Notes: a model not told the origin generated them from the sequence alone. DNA of 64,000 bases from Plasmopara viticola (GCA_001695595.3 MBPM02000032.1:558001-622000); one strand, 5' to 3'; positions 33,300 through 47,009 are shown, counted from the first letter of the stretch. Made by a program: numbers and translations.

Positions 33300-36170
33300 T
33301 TAGATTATCCACGGGCTTTTAAGTGGTTTCCTGAGAATCTCGCGAAGAATACTTTACAATCCGAAACGCGCCGATATTTTGGCGCAAGTTTCTTTGACTC
33401 AGCAAAGTCTTTGTGACGTCAATCCAAACTCTTGCCGTCCAAAAGCACCATACCGCCACCTCGGAAGTCTTTAACAAGACTATTTTGTTATAATTGTAAA
33501 TTATGTGCTCTTGTGCTTCGATCATTCAGTCCTGAGAGGCCTTACGTAACGTTTCTCTACGTAGTAAATTTGGACCTGACATTACATTGTCTGACATATA
33601 AGTAAAAATCGCTTTAAACGGCGACATTTCGATCGTAGGCTGTACTCGTCGTTCATCGGCTGTCTCAGCCAAATACAAAAAAATCATCACAGTCATTCTG
33701 TGCTGGCTTTACGACACTTCGGAGGTAATCTAAAAAAGGCTCAGTTTTTTCCGCATGTCCATCCGTATGTGGCCTAAAAGCCGAAGCCAAATTGTGTTGC
33801 GATCCTTCATATATTTTTTCATGAAGACCTTTGCGATTTCTGTGGTATCGTTCGTTGTCTTTGTGGCGATGAATTTGGCTCTTTTTCTCCGGTAATCAGC
33901 AGTCACCATGACAATATAATCACCACTTTTGGTCTTTGGTAGAGACCCGATACATCCATTTAAATATTGACCCTGCTGCCTCGATTAACATCCAGGGAAT
34001 GAAGTAATCCTGGCGGTTTGGGCAGTCTAACCTGGTTGCACTGACACGTTTCCCATGTGTTGTTATAGCGCTATATGCATTTCGTGAATTCTTAACAGTT
34101 GTACTCTTGACGATCGGCCGGATAGACCTTGTTAAATTCTGGGTGGCCTGTCGATACAAAAACATGGTTATCACAGATGACGCGACCTTTCAGATCTTCG
34201 TCGTCCAATGAATACAGTCGTGGAGTTTCATCTTCGCCTGTTTGGTAATACAGAATACCATCCTGCAATGAGTACTCAAGCAAAACATCTCCTTTTTGAT
34301 GATTTTGTGAAGATCTCGGACATTGTCTTTGCAGATTGAGCAACTGTAATTTGTTCGTCCTGATTGTCACGACAATCTCGTGATTCTTAGCCGCTTCCAG
34401 TACCTTTTTAAATCGCTTGCTTTACTCTCGAAATCCGAATTGCGAGACAGTGCATCAGCCATAGTGTTAGCCTCACCGGCAAATTACTTAAACAAAGGCT
34501 TAGATTCAGCAAGCTCATTAGATCATCTAGGTACTCTGCGATTGGCAGTCATCAAGATCATCTCAATACTTTTGTGGTTCGTTTCGACCTTGAATGGTCG
34601 TTTGAGAATTTTCACACGCCATGTTTACCCGCTTCTCAGAGACGTTTTGTCTCAATCTTGATGTTAATTTGTCCTGCGAATTGCGCAAAGTTCTTGACGA
34701 ACCCTGATTTATATACTGTAGTGCCTCAAAAGCACTCAATTCGCTTCTTTGGCTTGGGCACAGGCCAATTTGCGATGTTTTTATCTTGCTGGGTTCCATT
34801 CGGACGGCTTTTTTCTGACAAACTCTTTTAGGCATGGAATTTTGTACACGCAGAGTTGACACTCTGACCCAAAAGTTGTTGTTTCTTTACACTGTTTGAG
34901 TACACGGTCCAAGGCCGTAACGTCATCTGCGGCATCTTCACTTAGTGTGAACCCGTAGGTGTCGTCAAAGTAGATTCTCATCACATCCCTTAATTCTTGA
35001 ATGATATTTTGCAAAAGCCGATTAGACGTACGCGGGCTTCCACTTATACCCATGGGAAGCACTAGACACTCAAATTGACTATCTGGGGTCGAAAAAGTGA
35101 CAATTGAAAATTCCATTCACGCTATTTAACCTGATAGAAACCCCGTAGTAGATTTATGCACGAAAATCAATGACATTCGATCCTAGCGTCAGAGGTGTCT
35201 TATTTATGCGGCATCGGTATTGCTGGCAAGATCGTCGCTAGATTTAGCTGACAATAATCGTGCACAATGCGCTTAGCTACAGGCTTCTTGACACAAAGCG
35301 TTAGTGCCAGAAAGGCGTGACTTGTTCGCACGATATCCTGATTCTGTAGGCACCGGCTTGAACGACTTGGTCGATCTATAATTTGGGCTACCTGAGTAAT
35401 GGGCAAACTCGAAGTTGGAGGCAACTTCAATGGCCTCTTTGAAAGCGCTCTGACACTCTTCCTTGATCTTCTTTGCTGTTTCTTCTCGTAATCCATCTCG
35501 GAAACCGGAACTTCCTTCCAGCTCACTGGATTCAATTTCTTTTGGCTTATCAAGTCCTGAAACTTAGAAGATTACTCGGGGATACTTCACTTTCTTTTCA
35601 ATTTAGAATCCACTCTAAATGCTCATACTCGAGAACGTTAGGCCCGAAGCGTGTGCGCAACGGATTTTTAGAAGGTGCACTTTTTTGTGCACGTTCATTC
35701 GGCTATAGAGGCATTGTACCAATTTAGTACGAATTTGCCTAAATTACTTGAGATAAGCCCTACAAAGTCTGACGACTCTGTTGTCATCTTTTGGCGCTTA
35801 ATGACGTAGTACTGTTCCGTTTCAAAGGTCTATAATTCAATATCTTCGCGAAATTTCCCTTCATAAGAAGGAAGATCTTATTTTCTTTTGCTTGCTTCTT
35901 GATGCAACGAGAAGCTCAAAGCGCTCATTAGCCTGTTGCATTTGGATTGCATTCAAGCCTGCACTGGGCTTGGTGTTGATGTTCTTGGTAAGTGAGATGC
36001 AACAGTAGTTGCGAAATGTACAGTGTGTCATGTCCAGTCGCTGCACAAGAAAATACATTAGCCTGGGCGGTTGAAACTGGTTTGTCATTGACACTTGCCA
36101 CACCTTGCGGAGTCGGAGCTTGTGACCTTAAGTGCGACGTTGGCCGTGTTGTTGCGAGCAATGGGATGTC
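33300..36170 (-). pseudogene. Ty3/gypsy pol remnants (protease region, RT, RNase H, integrase)
   Basis: On the minus strand, from high to low coordinates: a stretch near 36080-36130 (ASVNDKPVSTAQANVFSC) that would lie before the protease; 35553-35200 with SHAFLALTLCVKKPVAKRIV then HDYCQLNL, the start of reverse transcriptase; 35116-34781 with LVLPMGISGSPRTSNRLLQN and RIYFDDTYGF, including the catalytic YxDD; a poorly readable RNase H zone (34690-34390); 34370-34092 with YYQTGEDETPRLYSLDDED and GHPEFNKVYPADRQEYNC, the integrase zinc-binding region; 34060-33920 (CPNRQDYFIPW), leading into the integrase core; and 33525-33319, the integrase C-terminal segment before the 3' LTR. Frameshifts and stops are frequent. 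Functional relatives copy RNA into DNA and integrate it into the host nucleus. Confidence 0.88.
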
Positions 36171-36882
36171 GGGTATGGAGATGAAGGCTCAGCGTAGGCC
36201 ATACTTGCTACTTCTCCGCGCTCTTTATGTAATCTATCAGACCCAAACAAAACCTCGAGAAAAATATGGAATTGATTACATTTTGCTTTACAGCTCACGC
36301 TTTTCTTATAAATGGATATAGTGGTCTAATGAATCTTACGAAAGTTCTTTGGCAGATTTGGCGCTATATTTTTTTAGTGATGTTGGGCACTAAATTTTTG
36401 GCCCCTGAGTTTGTCTGTTTACCGTTGATAATCGCACGTTTTTTAAGCTTGTCGAGTTTCTTTTTACCGCTTGTTAGGAACTTATGATCGGGTTTGTGGG
36501 TTCACGAGTCTCTTGTTTTCTCATGCAGCTAAACGAAACATCTGAGTGAAATTGTTTGCAGTTTAAGCAGAGCCAAATAACTAATTCGTCTGGTAGTTAT
36601 TCTCCGGGATCACAGTAGCGGGAGAGGGATTAAGCAAAAGTTGAGAGCACTTAACCACAGACCAAGTAAAAGAGTTTCAGATGTTTGTATCACACTAGCG
36701 TGCAGCCGAACTAACAAACACTGAACATTGAGTTCGTGCTAAAAAATAACCTTCTATAAGCGTGTACGTTTCGCTATGTGACTCGTACCAATTACTATGG
36801 CATGACTCGCTTTTAACTATGTGACCACGAGCACCCTTGCTTTGAGCTTTTGAACTTGAAACGCCAAGTAACACAAGTTTAC

Positions 36883-37217
36883 TGAAAGCCGGTCGTCGGA
36901 CGAGGCTTTGGGGCTAACGGGGAAGACTTATGTTCTTGCTACAGCCCAACTGGTGACTCTAAGTCATCAACTGCTTTTATCGAGAAGACTATTGTTCTTC
37001 TTACTCCATCTAGCTCTTTAGACATCCTGGAATATACTCAGTCAAAATAGTCTCTCGATTCCCAAAGATTATGGGACACCTTAAACGTTCTTCTCAATGA
37101 AAACTGCATAATCGCATATTTTCGTTGGATAGCACTAATGCATATGTATTCGAAAATATTTGGATACATTGCGTAAAAGCCGTTCCCGGCTACCTGCCGG
37201 TGACAAAGGTTACGTCA
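36883..37217 (-). repeat. LTR (5' LTR of the gypsy element)
   Basis: 335 bp, from tgaaagccgg to gttacgtca. The element is on the minus strand, so this is the upstream LTR. No convincing tRNA primer-binding site is seen at 36860-36882. Confidence 0.85.
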
Positions 37218-37339
37218 CGTTATGCTGGAATAGGAAAAGAGAGGGACAGACCTGTCACTTCAAGCAGTTGGTACGAAACTGCAGATTGAACATTTTCAAG
37301 AATAAAAATGGTTCTTTAGCATTAAAAGCAAATGTCAGT

Positions 37340-37860
37340 TTAAAGACATGATGAAGTCAGCGCACGCCAACTCTACGACGTTTTGCAGATTGACCAGACC
37401 AACCCGAGCTTTCTTACGAGCGGTGCGTATAATATCGGGAACAATTTTTAAGCGCGTGTAGACTTGGCAAGCTCATGACAAGCTCTAACACACTTTCGGC
37501 GACGCAGATTTTACTTTCCTTTCAATAGCGGCAAGAAGACAGCAACGCTAGTGACAGATCATCGACATCAATTGCGCAACGCCTGGTTAAGAAAAGGTAT
37601 GGAGCCGAAGCTTCATTTCAACATTTCATACTTGACAAAAACCAAGGCATCTTCTCGATCAGCCCAGGTTAAAGTATAGATAAAATATTCAATGGTGTAT
37701 TGGGCAAAGACAAAGACGGACGTGATCTCAACAAAATTACATAGAGCTTTAACGACAAAATCAAAACCAGGTATATATCATCTGCAACGATCGAGTATGT
37801 AAATAATTTGGCGAAGGAGTTGGCAAACGCGCACTCTTAGGAGTTGCCTGTATCGGCAAT
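37340..37860 (+). pseudogene. WY effector relic (C-terminal part)
   Basis: Fragments only: RQLYDVLQIDQTNPSFLTSG with AYNIGN near 37370-37445 corresponds to the family's SPSKVYQILQ...AYDIWNIY segment. LRNAWLRKGMEPKLHFNIS near 37580-37630 corresponds to ..WLRRDVAPDRVFKYL. 37800-37840 ends with the family C-terminal Leu-Ala-rich stretch. The family 3' UTR string follows (ggagttgcctgtatcggcaa). Everything upstream of the second module is missing where the gypsy element's LTR begins (37217), and stops are frequent. Confidence 0.7.
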
Positions 37861-40072
37861 CGCGTTCGAGTCCTTGTAGGTTACGATCGTTACACAATAG
37901 TAAGATAGAAGTGATAAAGTAATGACTCAATGAATAACGCGATTTGATTCTTTTATACAATGCTAAATTTTTAGGCATTGCCAAGCGTGGCTGTAGGATT
38001 AGTGACCTATTTATTGGAGGTGGTTTTCACATTTTTTGGCAGCACCATCTTGAGTATTTCTATAAATGCATAACGATTCGCCATGCGGCCCATCAGAATT
38101 AATCCTTTATCACTTTTGAACGTTTGATTGGCTGTAGTAATTTCTAAAATCACAAAGTACTCTCAACAGTTTTCTGGTCAAGAAGTAAACCCTTTACACC
38201 CCATGTGCTTAATCATTCATAGCCTAAAGTCAATTTGTGAAGATTTTATTCTTTCGCCAGTTGAAACAACGATACCGAAACAGTATTACAGAAGGAAGGG
38301 ATGTCACTTCAAATTTTCAAATGTTTGCGCGTACTCCAATCAAGCTACTTACGCAAAAAAGCTTTTAATAGTGTTGGTGAATGTGAAAATTCAATCTTTA
38401 GAGACTATAATTAAAAAAGCACGGCAACGATGGTAAAAAGTGATCTGCTGCAAAGTCTTTATCTCATTAGATCAGATGTATATCCGTGCCCAATAACACT
38501 TTGATGATCTGAGAAGGCTTTGAAAAAAGACAGGCGCTGCAAGCCGTGTGCACTACACGCCCGATCACTTTTTCAACGTTTGAGCGTTTGATTTCGAAGT
38601 GATTGGTCAACTTTTCTGATGATGAGCCTGATCTACGAGTCCGCTCTATGTGCAGCAAGATTTGTCCAATTGATATTGATGAGATAGTGCTTGTGATTTT
38701 GACTTGAATAGTACATGCAATAGGGTAAAACATACAATATTTCTAGGACTGTGATACTTATCTGCTCGCTTTGACTACAAAAACAAAATCATTCGAGTAT
38801 GACGGTGCAAGCTGCAGACGCGTTCGATAATTTTTAGGACATAACTGCGTACCCCCAAAACAGGACATAGGATGTGCTAGCCGCGATCAATGGCACTCGT
38901 TAATGTGAGAAACCGATTTCATACATCGATCAAGTCGAAAGAGCTGTTCACTATACAATTTATCCTGTCGTTTTGCATCACGTAGCGCCCGTGCCAGGAT
39001 GACGACCAAACTAGCTCATAAAAAGCGCTCACGATTTGCCATTTGCCATGAGGCTTTCTACCAAAAAATATAGAAATGTAAAAATTGCTTGCCTGAATAA
39101 ATTTCTCCTCGTGGTGTGTACAACATCTTACGCTGATTAAGTAATAGTCCTCCTTGCATTAGTTCTACTGTCGTGCGGTGCGGCATTTGTCCTCGAAAAC
39201 CATTTCACTTTGTAGCATTAATTCTTTTCAGGTGGAAACGCTGATGGAGGGGCTCATGAGACCATATTTTGGGAATACTTTACCGGATTTTAAACGGGTC
39301 AGATGAGTCGTACTGAGTAAGTGAATTTATCGTGTCTTCTATGAAAGCAGAAGCAAGAGACACATCTCGTCTATAAGTTGATTAACTACCGCTTCAGCGA
39401 TGCCGATGAGCTTACGGGCTTTTTGCATTCGACATCTCTACTAGCTCAAGTGGAAAATCTTCTTGTGGAATAGAATCGAGGTCTATTGTAGCATCTAATC
39501 GTATCGGTCACTCTGTTTTGATCAAGCTGAGCGCTATTTGATACGAATGTCTATATTTTCTTCAAAACGAGACGTCGTCCTCCGCTGCTTGATACGCATC
39601 TTCCGTTGCTTCCCCTTTCAAGAGATCAATGCTTTCAACATTGTTTGTCGTGTGGAAAATAAATCTCCATGCTGACGTTCAGCTATGTATCAAGGCTTCG
39701 CAGTACCCCGCTCAGAAATACATGTTCATCGTTGAACGCACCAAAACGACGAAAGTCTGGATGCCTCGACCTTTATCCGAATATATCTCGCATGACACAC
39801 AGCAAATGCTGTCCACAACCAGCGTCTCTGGGTGGGTTCACGTGGATGCTAACATGTTCGCTCGCAATACCTTAACCTGCACCCAAACGTACCTCACATA
39901 GTATTCAGTTAACGTGGTATTGCTCAGTGTATAGCGTTCCAATTACTAACACATGCAGGCTACGCATCGAGTGCCGACTAAAAATGTCACTTCCCCTTTG
40001 TTCATATCGTGGATGATGACATACTGTCTTAGCTCAAAGCCACATATACTCATCACCATTGACTCTGGCTTT
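37861..40072. repeat. Effector 3' flank, then family R repeat copy
   Basis: 37861-37950 is effector 3' UTR text. 38330-40000 parallels 48880-50500 (gctgcaaagtctt/gctgcaaattctt, gtgcccaata/gtgcccaatg, gcgcactacacgc), at lower identity than block 1. The 102-codon frame at 38128-38436 has no counterpart in the parallel region and matches no family I know. Confidence 0.5.
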
Positions 40073-43000
40073 CATTCCAATGATGTACATTTACGATCCG
40101 CACCAGTAGTTCCTTTGCTATCTAGCCGAGGTGAGCCAATTTTTAATAAATTTACTCAAGGACCAAAGCAGATGGCATATCACACAGGTTTATGTCATTG
40201 CTGCATCATACCTCGTACCGAGCTCTAAGACCAACCAAACGGCGCTCGACAAATAACAATTTCCTGCATTTTAACGTACTCGATCGACGCCCATTAGTCG
40301 GTAAGCATTGTCCATCGTTTTTTAAAATCTTCACATGTAGATTTAACGGCCTTAAAGTCAGGCTGGCGTTAATAATCTATGCTGCTGAGCCCGGAGCTCT
40401 ATGAGGAAAGGACCTACCGACTTATCTTTTCTTTCTTAAAATAGAAACAAATCACGGATACCACTTATGGCAAGCATTGAGTAATTTTTTAGAAGAGCAC
40501 TGTTTTCTGTTCAATGTCCCCCTATCAACCTTCACTGAAAAGCATCACCTCGGATCTTTGTCCTCGTCACCATTAATTCACATCTGTCATTTCAATATCC
40601 AGTAAATTGACCAGCCCCACCGACTTATAATTTTTTCTTGAAGCTAGATAGATCTTGACCCAACCCGCGTCATTGTCACCTCTCTGCTGTGTGTCAGATA
40701 ACTGGTTGGCCAACAGTTGTTTTATCTTGATGCGCTTGACGCAAATAACTCTCTTTAATAATGTGCGGGTATTATCAAATGCAAAGCATTGACGAATTTC
40801 CCTTTGCTAAACAGTAGCCCATAGGTTTGCACTCTAATCATTGCCACAGCTAAGGCTCGCAGTGACGAGTCGTTCTATGAGCCCTGATTCTGCGAACCGT
40901 TCCCTTTTTATCCCACCACGAAGAAAGTCAACAAAATCTCAGACTTGATTTAGAATTGTCTTTATTTAGACGGCGTTGCGAAAATGGATACTACCCGGCG
41001 ATGCAGACCATGACACTGGGCAGTATGATCATCTGCTTTGCGCACTGTAGGAGCCAGGCTTCAACATACGGCACTTTCCTAAAAAAAAATCCTGCACGAC
41101 CTGACGGTCGATATGCGCGTAGTTTCGTCGCAGTTTTAAATTTCTTTGAGTGATTTAGCTCGAGATCGCAACAAGCTTTAGCTAACTATCGGATTAGGGA
41201 TCCCTTGAGTATCACCAGCAGTGTCCCACAGCATATTTGTTCATGAACCTAGTCTCAGATTTGGAGAAATTTGTTCTGAACGGAATATATTAGAAACGGT
41301 TCGCAAAGCTTGGGCTCCCAGAGTGGCCTAAAACAAAGAGCCTCAGCGTATATATGTAGACCGCCAAGCAAAGGGTCAGCAAAAAATAATTTGTCAATTC
41401 TTTGGTTTCTCGATACTCGCAAAAGTTTGATTTAGGCTTTCTGTGTCGCGTCAAGATGTTCATATCCAAAAAGATTTAGCAAGTCGAACATCTAACATAC
41501 ATTGAAAAAATGACAACACACGTTAGACGCGGGGTGGGTCAATATCTGCTGAGCTTAAATAAAACCTAAGGGCCGAGCTCTAGGCTTAATAGCTCAAATC
41601 GTGCGCGCAAGTCTAACTTTAAGGCTGGTGCAACAATCTAAAAGGTTTCAAAAATCGATGATAATCAAATATTGTCCCATACGAGGCAATTAGATTCGGT
41701 ATAACGCTTGCAGTCGGAGAAACGTGTTATATGTCGTGCGCTGTCTAGTTATTCTTAATTTCAAAACGAGTTATGGGGCATGATTGACATGAATTTGGGT
41801 TACATGTCAACCGCTTTATTCCTTGCGTGGATTTGGTGAGTTATCGACCAACCTCGGCTGGAAAGCTAAAGCCCTATTGGCGCGGACGGTCGATGTTCTG
41901 AGCATTCAAATGACAGAGATAAACCAATGGTGACGAGGATAGTAGTTCAAAGTGCTGCTTTCGTGCGAAATGTTTAAGTGGCTGAAGGACCTTGATCAGT
42001 GCTCTTCTGAAACAACCTTCGCTGCTTGCCATAAGTCGCATTAGCTGAGACACGGATAGTCTCTATTAACGCACGTAGAAAATTATAAAGGCATACTTTT
42101 CAGCCAGCATTTGCTGCATACTTTAAGTGACTTAAAAGTCTCTTAGCCAAGACATTAAGGGAAAGTCTTGCAGACGCACGTGGACTTGCACAAGTTACGC
42201 TGAGAAACCTTGCCCTTGCTGTAGACTATGCGAGGTATGACTAGCGACTTTAGATTAGACTTATAGCATGCATGCGGAGTGTGGTCGGTAAAAAGCCGAG
42301 GCATTTATAGTGCTCCTTTTTTGATGCGTCTAACGATAAACAAGAGGATTTAGCCAAAAGGATACATTAAGCAAGGTACTTCGTAGCATTCCTTCATTGC
42401 TGAACGTCAGCATGTCAGTACATTAGTGCCGACAAAACAAATCCCTTTAACAGCGTCGGTCTCTTGAGAGGAAAGACAGCGACGCAAGATGCTTATTGAG
42501 CAGCATAGGACGTCTCGTACTAAACAGGAGGGACAAAAAATCAATAGCGCTCGGCTTTATCGAAAGAAAAGACCGGGAAGGTTCAAAGTCATAAAAAGTC
42601 TCATTCTTCAATTTTTGCTGGAGCCGAACGAGATGTCCATGGCAGAGCTCTAAAGATGTAAAGCTCAATGACATCGCCACAGCGGTTGTCATTAGACTTT
42701 CAGAAGAAGATCAGCTTCTTACTTCTGTTGGCTCAGAAGACAGACATAAGGCCCATACCACTCAAAGTGAATTCTTGATTCAAATTTTTATCCGATCAGT
42801 ATAATATCCGGTAAAGTACTATCGAGATAAGGTCTTATTAACCTTCTTATCAGCGTTACCGTCTGAAAAAAGCGCTTTGAAATTACACTGGTTTCAGAAA
42901 GCAGATTCCGCATAGCACGGAGTTATCATTTATCTAAAAAGAAGTGTGACTTCATTTCCGTAGAATTCGCGCAAAGAAACATGCTCGGGCAAGCAAGTCC

Positions 43001-43711
43001 TCTTTTTCTCATTCCCTAATGCGATTTCCGGTGATGAAAACCTCATGGTCAGTTGCGCATCGTGGACTATTAAAGTAGAGTAAGTTTGGTCTTCATACCT
43101 GGCACAATTTCAAAAAAAATGTGGTGTGAAACAGTTAGATAGGGTTTATACTGTACAGCGCAGTTAATCTTCTTGATGCATATTCATAATTTTAGAGTGA
43201 CATATGATCAGCACTTCATGCGTCTTGTTCTGGGGGTATTCAGTCATGTCTTTCAAGCTATTGAACGCGTCTGTAGCCGAATGTACCGACGTCGTTTATT
43301 TTTTTCTACATCTTTATCCTTCAAGCTCGTATAATTCGTGCCAAAATTATAACACTTATTCAAACTAATTTTAATGCTCAAGCAGGGTCCGACTCATCAC
43401 CAAAGTCAAAGATCGATCACTTCGGAATTCACCACCTGTGCGTTTGTTAGGCGTTCGTGCGTATAGCAATGCGCAACTGAACACAGATTACAGCTTATAT
43501 CTCTTTCCAAGACTCTCAGATCACAAATTTGTCTCTGGATGCAGAGAAAGCCGCTTATACATCCGTAGTGAAAAGTTAAAAGGTTTGCAGCAGGGTGACT
43601 ATTTGTATTGCTTTGTTAAATGTTATTGCTATGGATCAAATTTTGAAGCGCCAAACATTCGCCAATATTTATAAAGCTATTTGTCAATCTGTTTCTTCAA
43701 TTATATTCTTA

Positions 43712-44217
43712 AGTAATGGTGTAACGACATCCCCGCTGCCCCCAATATAGACTCAGTGAATTTGAATTATCCGTGTAGATGCGGATTTTCTATAGTTAGA
43801 CGGAAAGACCCCGTGAACCTTTACTACATCTTTATAGTGTTATTTTATCTAATATGTGTAGCATAAATGGTAATTGTAATTAGACCTCTACGCCAGTAAA
43901 TTGTTTAAAAAATCCTAAAATACCATTCTTATTTAGTAAATAACAAATATTAATTGATTAAATAGATTGGTAGTTTGACTGGGGCGGTCACCTCCTAAAG
44001 AGTAACGTAGGTGCACAAATGTAAGCTCAAATTGGAAAATAGTATCAATTGTGGGTAAAAGCTTGCTTGACTGTAAGATAGACACATCAAGCAGGGACGA
44101 AAGTCGGTCATAATGATCCGATTTGTAGAAAGATTATTGCTCAACGGATTAAAGTAACTCCGCGGATAACAGGCTAATGACTCCCAAGAGCTCATATCGG
44201 CGGAGTCGTTTAGCACA
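43712..44217 (+). pseudogene. rnl: NUMT: mitochondrial large-subunit rRNA fragment, copy B
   Basis: Same fragment as 3635-4130, but with the conserved gttagacggaaagacccc then gtgaacctttactaca intact (43795-43827), the almost universal 23S segment, so it is closer to the ancestral insertion here. The remaining landmarks, tttgactggggcggtcacct and ggataacaggctaatgactc, are present. It is flanked by the same repeat and SINE as copy A, so it is nuclear rather than mitochondrial. Confidence 0.92.
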
Positions 44218-44335
44218 TATCATTATGATAAAAGAAAATTCTTTGGATCTGTACCCGACCCAAGATAATTATTTTTTTTAGGTAATTTGTAGTGACGTAC
44301 ATCAGACTCAAATCTAACCACTTCAATTGTAAAAC

Positions 44336-44669
44336 TTTTCCGGAAAAGGTTGGGGTGACGCCCTCCTTCCAAGCGCGGGGGCTAAATGCTCGCGCGCTTT
44401 GGGCAGGTGCTCTCGGGCATCTGCAGGTTTCTAACGAGTCTCACCCTCGACGCGACGGTCTCCAGCACCAGAGCGCCACCTAGGCTCTTATCAAGTCAGA
44501 GATAAACAAAATAATGGAAGACCCTCACGATCTCGGTGCTGGCTGCACTGCCCGCCGAACGAGACTCGACGTATGCGGACACCACTCTATGCCGTGGACT
44601 AGCCAGACTGAGCCTAGCACGTGCATAACTTGGCAACGCGATAACGTAATACAATACAATACAATACAA
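44336..44669 (+). mobile_element. SINE-1 copy, duplication copy B
   Basis: The counterpart of 4249-4582, inserted before the duplication because both the boundaries and the flanks match. It has the same tacaa tail. Confidence 0.8.
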
Positions 44670-44688
44670 CCATAATACTGTCTCAATA

Positions 44689-45081
44689 CTACGACTGACA
44701 CAAGCTCGCTGGCGCCTGTTTGGCCATGTACTTCGCCGCAATCCCGACGTTCCAGCTAACCTACAGATGCGTGTCTATTTCTTCCCCACCGCAGCAAAAT
44801 GGCGCGGACGTTCCCGCACCAGGCTCCCCTCAACACTCGACCACGACCTCGTTTCCTGTGGCTCCAGCTTTCGACTCCGGACAGCACAAGACCTCGAAGT
44901 GCTTCGTACCCTTGCACAAGACTGAAAGAATTGGAAGACCCTCACGACCTCGGTGCTGGATGCACTACCCGCCGAACGAGACCCGACGTATGCGGACACC
45001 ACTCTATGCCGTGGACTAGCCCGACTGAGCCTAGCACGTGCGTAACTTGGCAACGCGATAACGTAATCCATTACATTACAT
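44689..45081 (+). mobile_element. 5'-truncated LINE 3' end, copy B
   Basis: The counterpart of 4602-4992, with the same 13-bp target duplication tactgtctcaata (44676-44688 and 45082-45094). It has two extra bases (aatggcgcggacg), so RWRLFGHVLRRNPDVPAN runs in one frame into the GR.RTRLPSTLDHDL segment. A stop after TLAQD remains. Confidence 0.85.
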
Positions 45082-45550
45082 TACTGTCTCAATATCGCTG
45101 CTACAACCGGGAGGTCTATTGATACTTTCTTTTTTCTGTACTCATAAGGCTCGAAGAAAGAGCACATAAAGTGATAGCGGAAAAAATATGAATGTGCTTA
45201 AATAAACAAACCTGTATTCAAAAAGAAATTTAGTATTTTTAATTACTCAAACCATAGAAAGGGATATTGCTACGTTGAATTAGGTGCTGAAGATACTAAA
45301 GCAATAATATTGCTCATACTATTACACTGTCAGTGCAGCTTGATCACTTGGACTGCAGGTTTAATGCTTAGGCCGCATTCGCTATATCTAGCAATAAAGT
45401 CTAAGCTGATGGTAAGGCCACAGTTGCAACGTATAATTTATAGCTCGTCGAACAGACGTCGGCATTATTACTAGTCGATGGACAAATAAAGACTAGGAAT
45501 GTAACCCACTAGCATTCCCCTTTTTATTCATTCGGCTGGCAAGTTCACAA

Positions 45551-45742
45551 ATGCGTCTTTGCAGCGTTGCTTCAGCACTCCTACCAGTCCTCTTCCTTAT
45601 CGCAAAAGCCGACGCTTCTGCAAACTTTTCATCTTCGGTCGTTGCTATTGCTATTCAAAAAGTAATCCCAATCCTGTCTGCGTTGAAAAGGCTTTCAATG
45701 ATCTCGTTGAAAGTCGAGGCCGTCTTTGTCTTTTCCCGGTAA
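45551..45742 (+). CDS. Chimeric 63-aa ORF, copy B
   Basis: Same structure as 5465-5656: the effector signal peptide MRLCSVASALLPVLFLIAKA joined to antisense effector sequence. The length is identical and the stop is in the same place. The signal peptide is unchanged, while the tail differs at three positions (L30V, K56E, A58V). The neighbourhood as a whole differs by about 3 to 4 per 100 bases, so retention of the frame is compatible with chance over so short a length. Confidence 0.45.
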   Translation: MRLCSVASALLPVLFLIAKADASANFSSSVVAIAIQKVIPILSALKRLSMISLKVEAVFVFSR

Positions 45743-46564
45743 ATTTCCGCATACCTCATCCATACTTTAAGCTCAGGCTTGGCGCCAGCGCTGCGTTTTC
45801 TTTTGACTGTTTAGCCGCAAATTGTAGGTCAAAAAGTCCTGATGCACCGAAGGTATGGTACAGCTGGTCGAAGAGCGGCATTGACTGAATTTGCCAAAAT
45901 TAATGTTCCACATATTATACGCCCGGCGGGTAAACAAGCTACGGTGCCTCGGTTTGACTGAAAATGGCATAGAGGAGATGTGAGTTAATTCCAACGTCTC
46001 TCCCCAGCGTCATCCACTGAAGTGTCGTGCCAAGAGCTTAAACAAACGCGTCTTTCTCTTCTTTTGCCTGATTTAGCATCATCGCCAATGCATAATCACT
46101 GTATCGTGTCAGCAACATTACAAAACCCGACACTATCTTCCTGGGACGCTCCGCATTATAACTTTCCACGTACTCGACCCCAAATTTAAATCAAGACTTC
46201 GACAAGACCTTCTCGTCGACCAGCTCGAGCTCCAGCTTGGTGTAAAAAAAGCAGATTTACATTATTTGCCGTCCATCATACTTTTTTGAACTCATGCTAG
46301 GATTTGAAATCTTGTTGCCACAACACGTGCTTGGTTTTGGTCCGTAAGGTGCCGCAGTTATTCCCCCAGCCGATATCGTTTACCCTCTCTTCGTCTCTTG
46401 CATGCAGCGGTTCCGAGATGGGCGTACCAAATCGATTCCCAGTGCTTGAAAACGTCTCTGGGGGTGCGAAGGACGCTATCGCATTTGCAGATGCGTCATC
46501 CTCTGAGGTAAGGAAGAAAAGTGGTATGAGTGCTGGAGCAACGCTGCAAAAGCCGCATTGGTAA
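45641..46564 (-). pseudogene. WY effector pseudogene, antisense, copy B
   Basis: The counterpart of 5555-6478, with the same one-base insertion just after the start codon and the same truncation at the 3' end. The WY-type string SLFTRRAYNMWNINF is readable near 45900. Dead before the duplication. Confidence 0.75.
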
Positions 46565-46731
46565 ACTTGCTAGCCGAATGAATATAGTGCTGGCGATTGG
46601 GTCCCTCGTCGTCCTCGCGCATCGACCGAGAAGGATTAGAACGGAGCATATGGTACCATGTACGCTACGGGGCCGATCAGCTCTGTAGTGCCGATCAGCC
46701 CCCATAGCGACGATATGAAAAATCTTTGGCT

Positions 46732-46847
46732 CCTATAAATTAGAGTTTTATGAGTTTATGTGCGCACACCATATTGAGCCAAGTTGTATACATTGCTTCA
46801 GTAAGGGCTAGCCTTGTAATTACTCATATTGTCATACCAAGTAGCTG
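46732..46847. other. Micro-inverted segment (orientation B)
   Basis: The reverse complement of 6646-6749, with a 12-base stretch not present there; see that entry. Flanks match copy A directly on both sides. Confidence 0.88.
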
Positions 46848-47009
46848 TCGCTAAACCTACAGTCGCGCATGGCATTGCCTGAACGACTTGATTCAAATTT
46901 ATCTGCCATAAGTCATGTCAAACTATTAAATTCATCAAGTCATTAATCTTTTCAGTCTGACAACGCTAAAACTGCAACGACTCAAACCTAATTGCCGACC
47001 GAGGCAACT

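Larger units (their letters stand above)
32796..37217 (-). mobile_element. Degraded Ty3/gypsy LTR retrotransposon
   Basis: Two related terminal repeats in direct orientation, 32796-33204 and 36883-37217, start tgata/tgaaa then gtcggtcgtc or ccggtcgtcg and end ggttacgtca, the usual TG...CA ends. Between them the minus strand carries pol fragments in Ty3/gypsy order. The two LTRs have diverged substantially and the left one has about 75 extra bases, so the insertion is old. No target duplication is readable (cctat against cgtta). The internal part (3.7 kb) is short for this class, so gag and other parts are lost. Not autonomous. Confidence 0.9.

Noticed and set aside
32796..37217. Solo LTR pair from separate insertions
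   Set aside because: Gypsy pol fragments lie between the LTRs in the right order and strand, so one decayed element is the simpler reading.
38128..38436. 102-codon frame on the plus strand
   Set aside because: The parallel repeat at 48700-49000 does not keep it and it matches no family.
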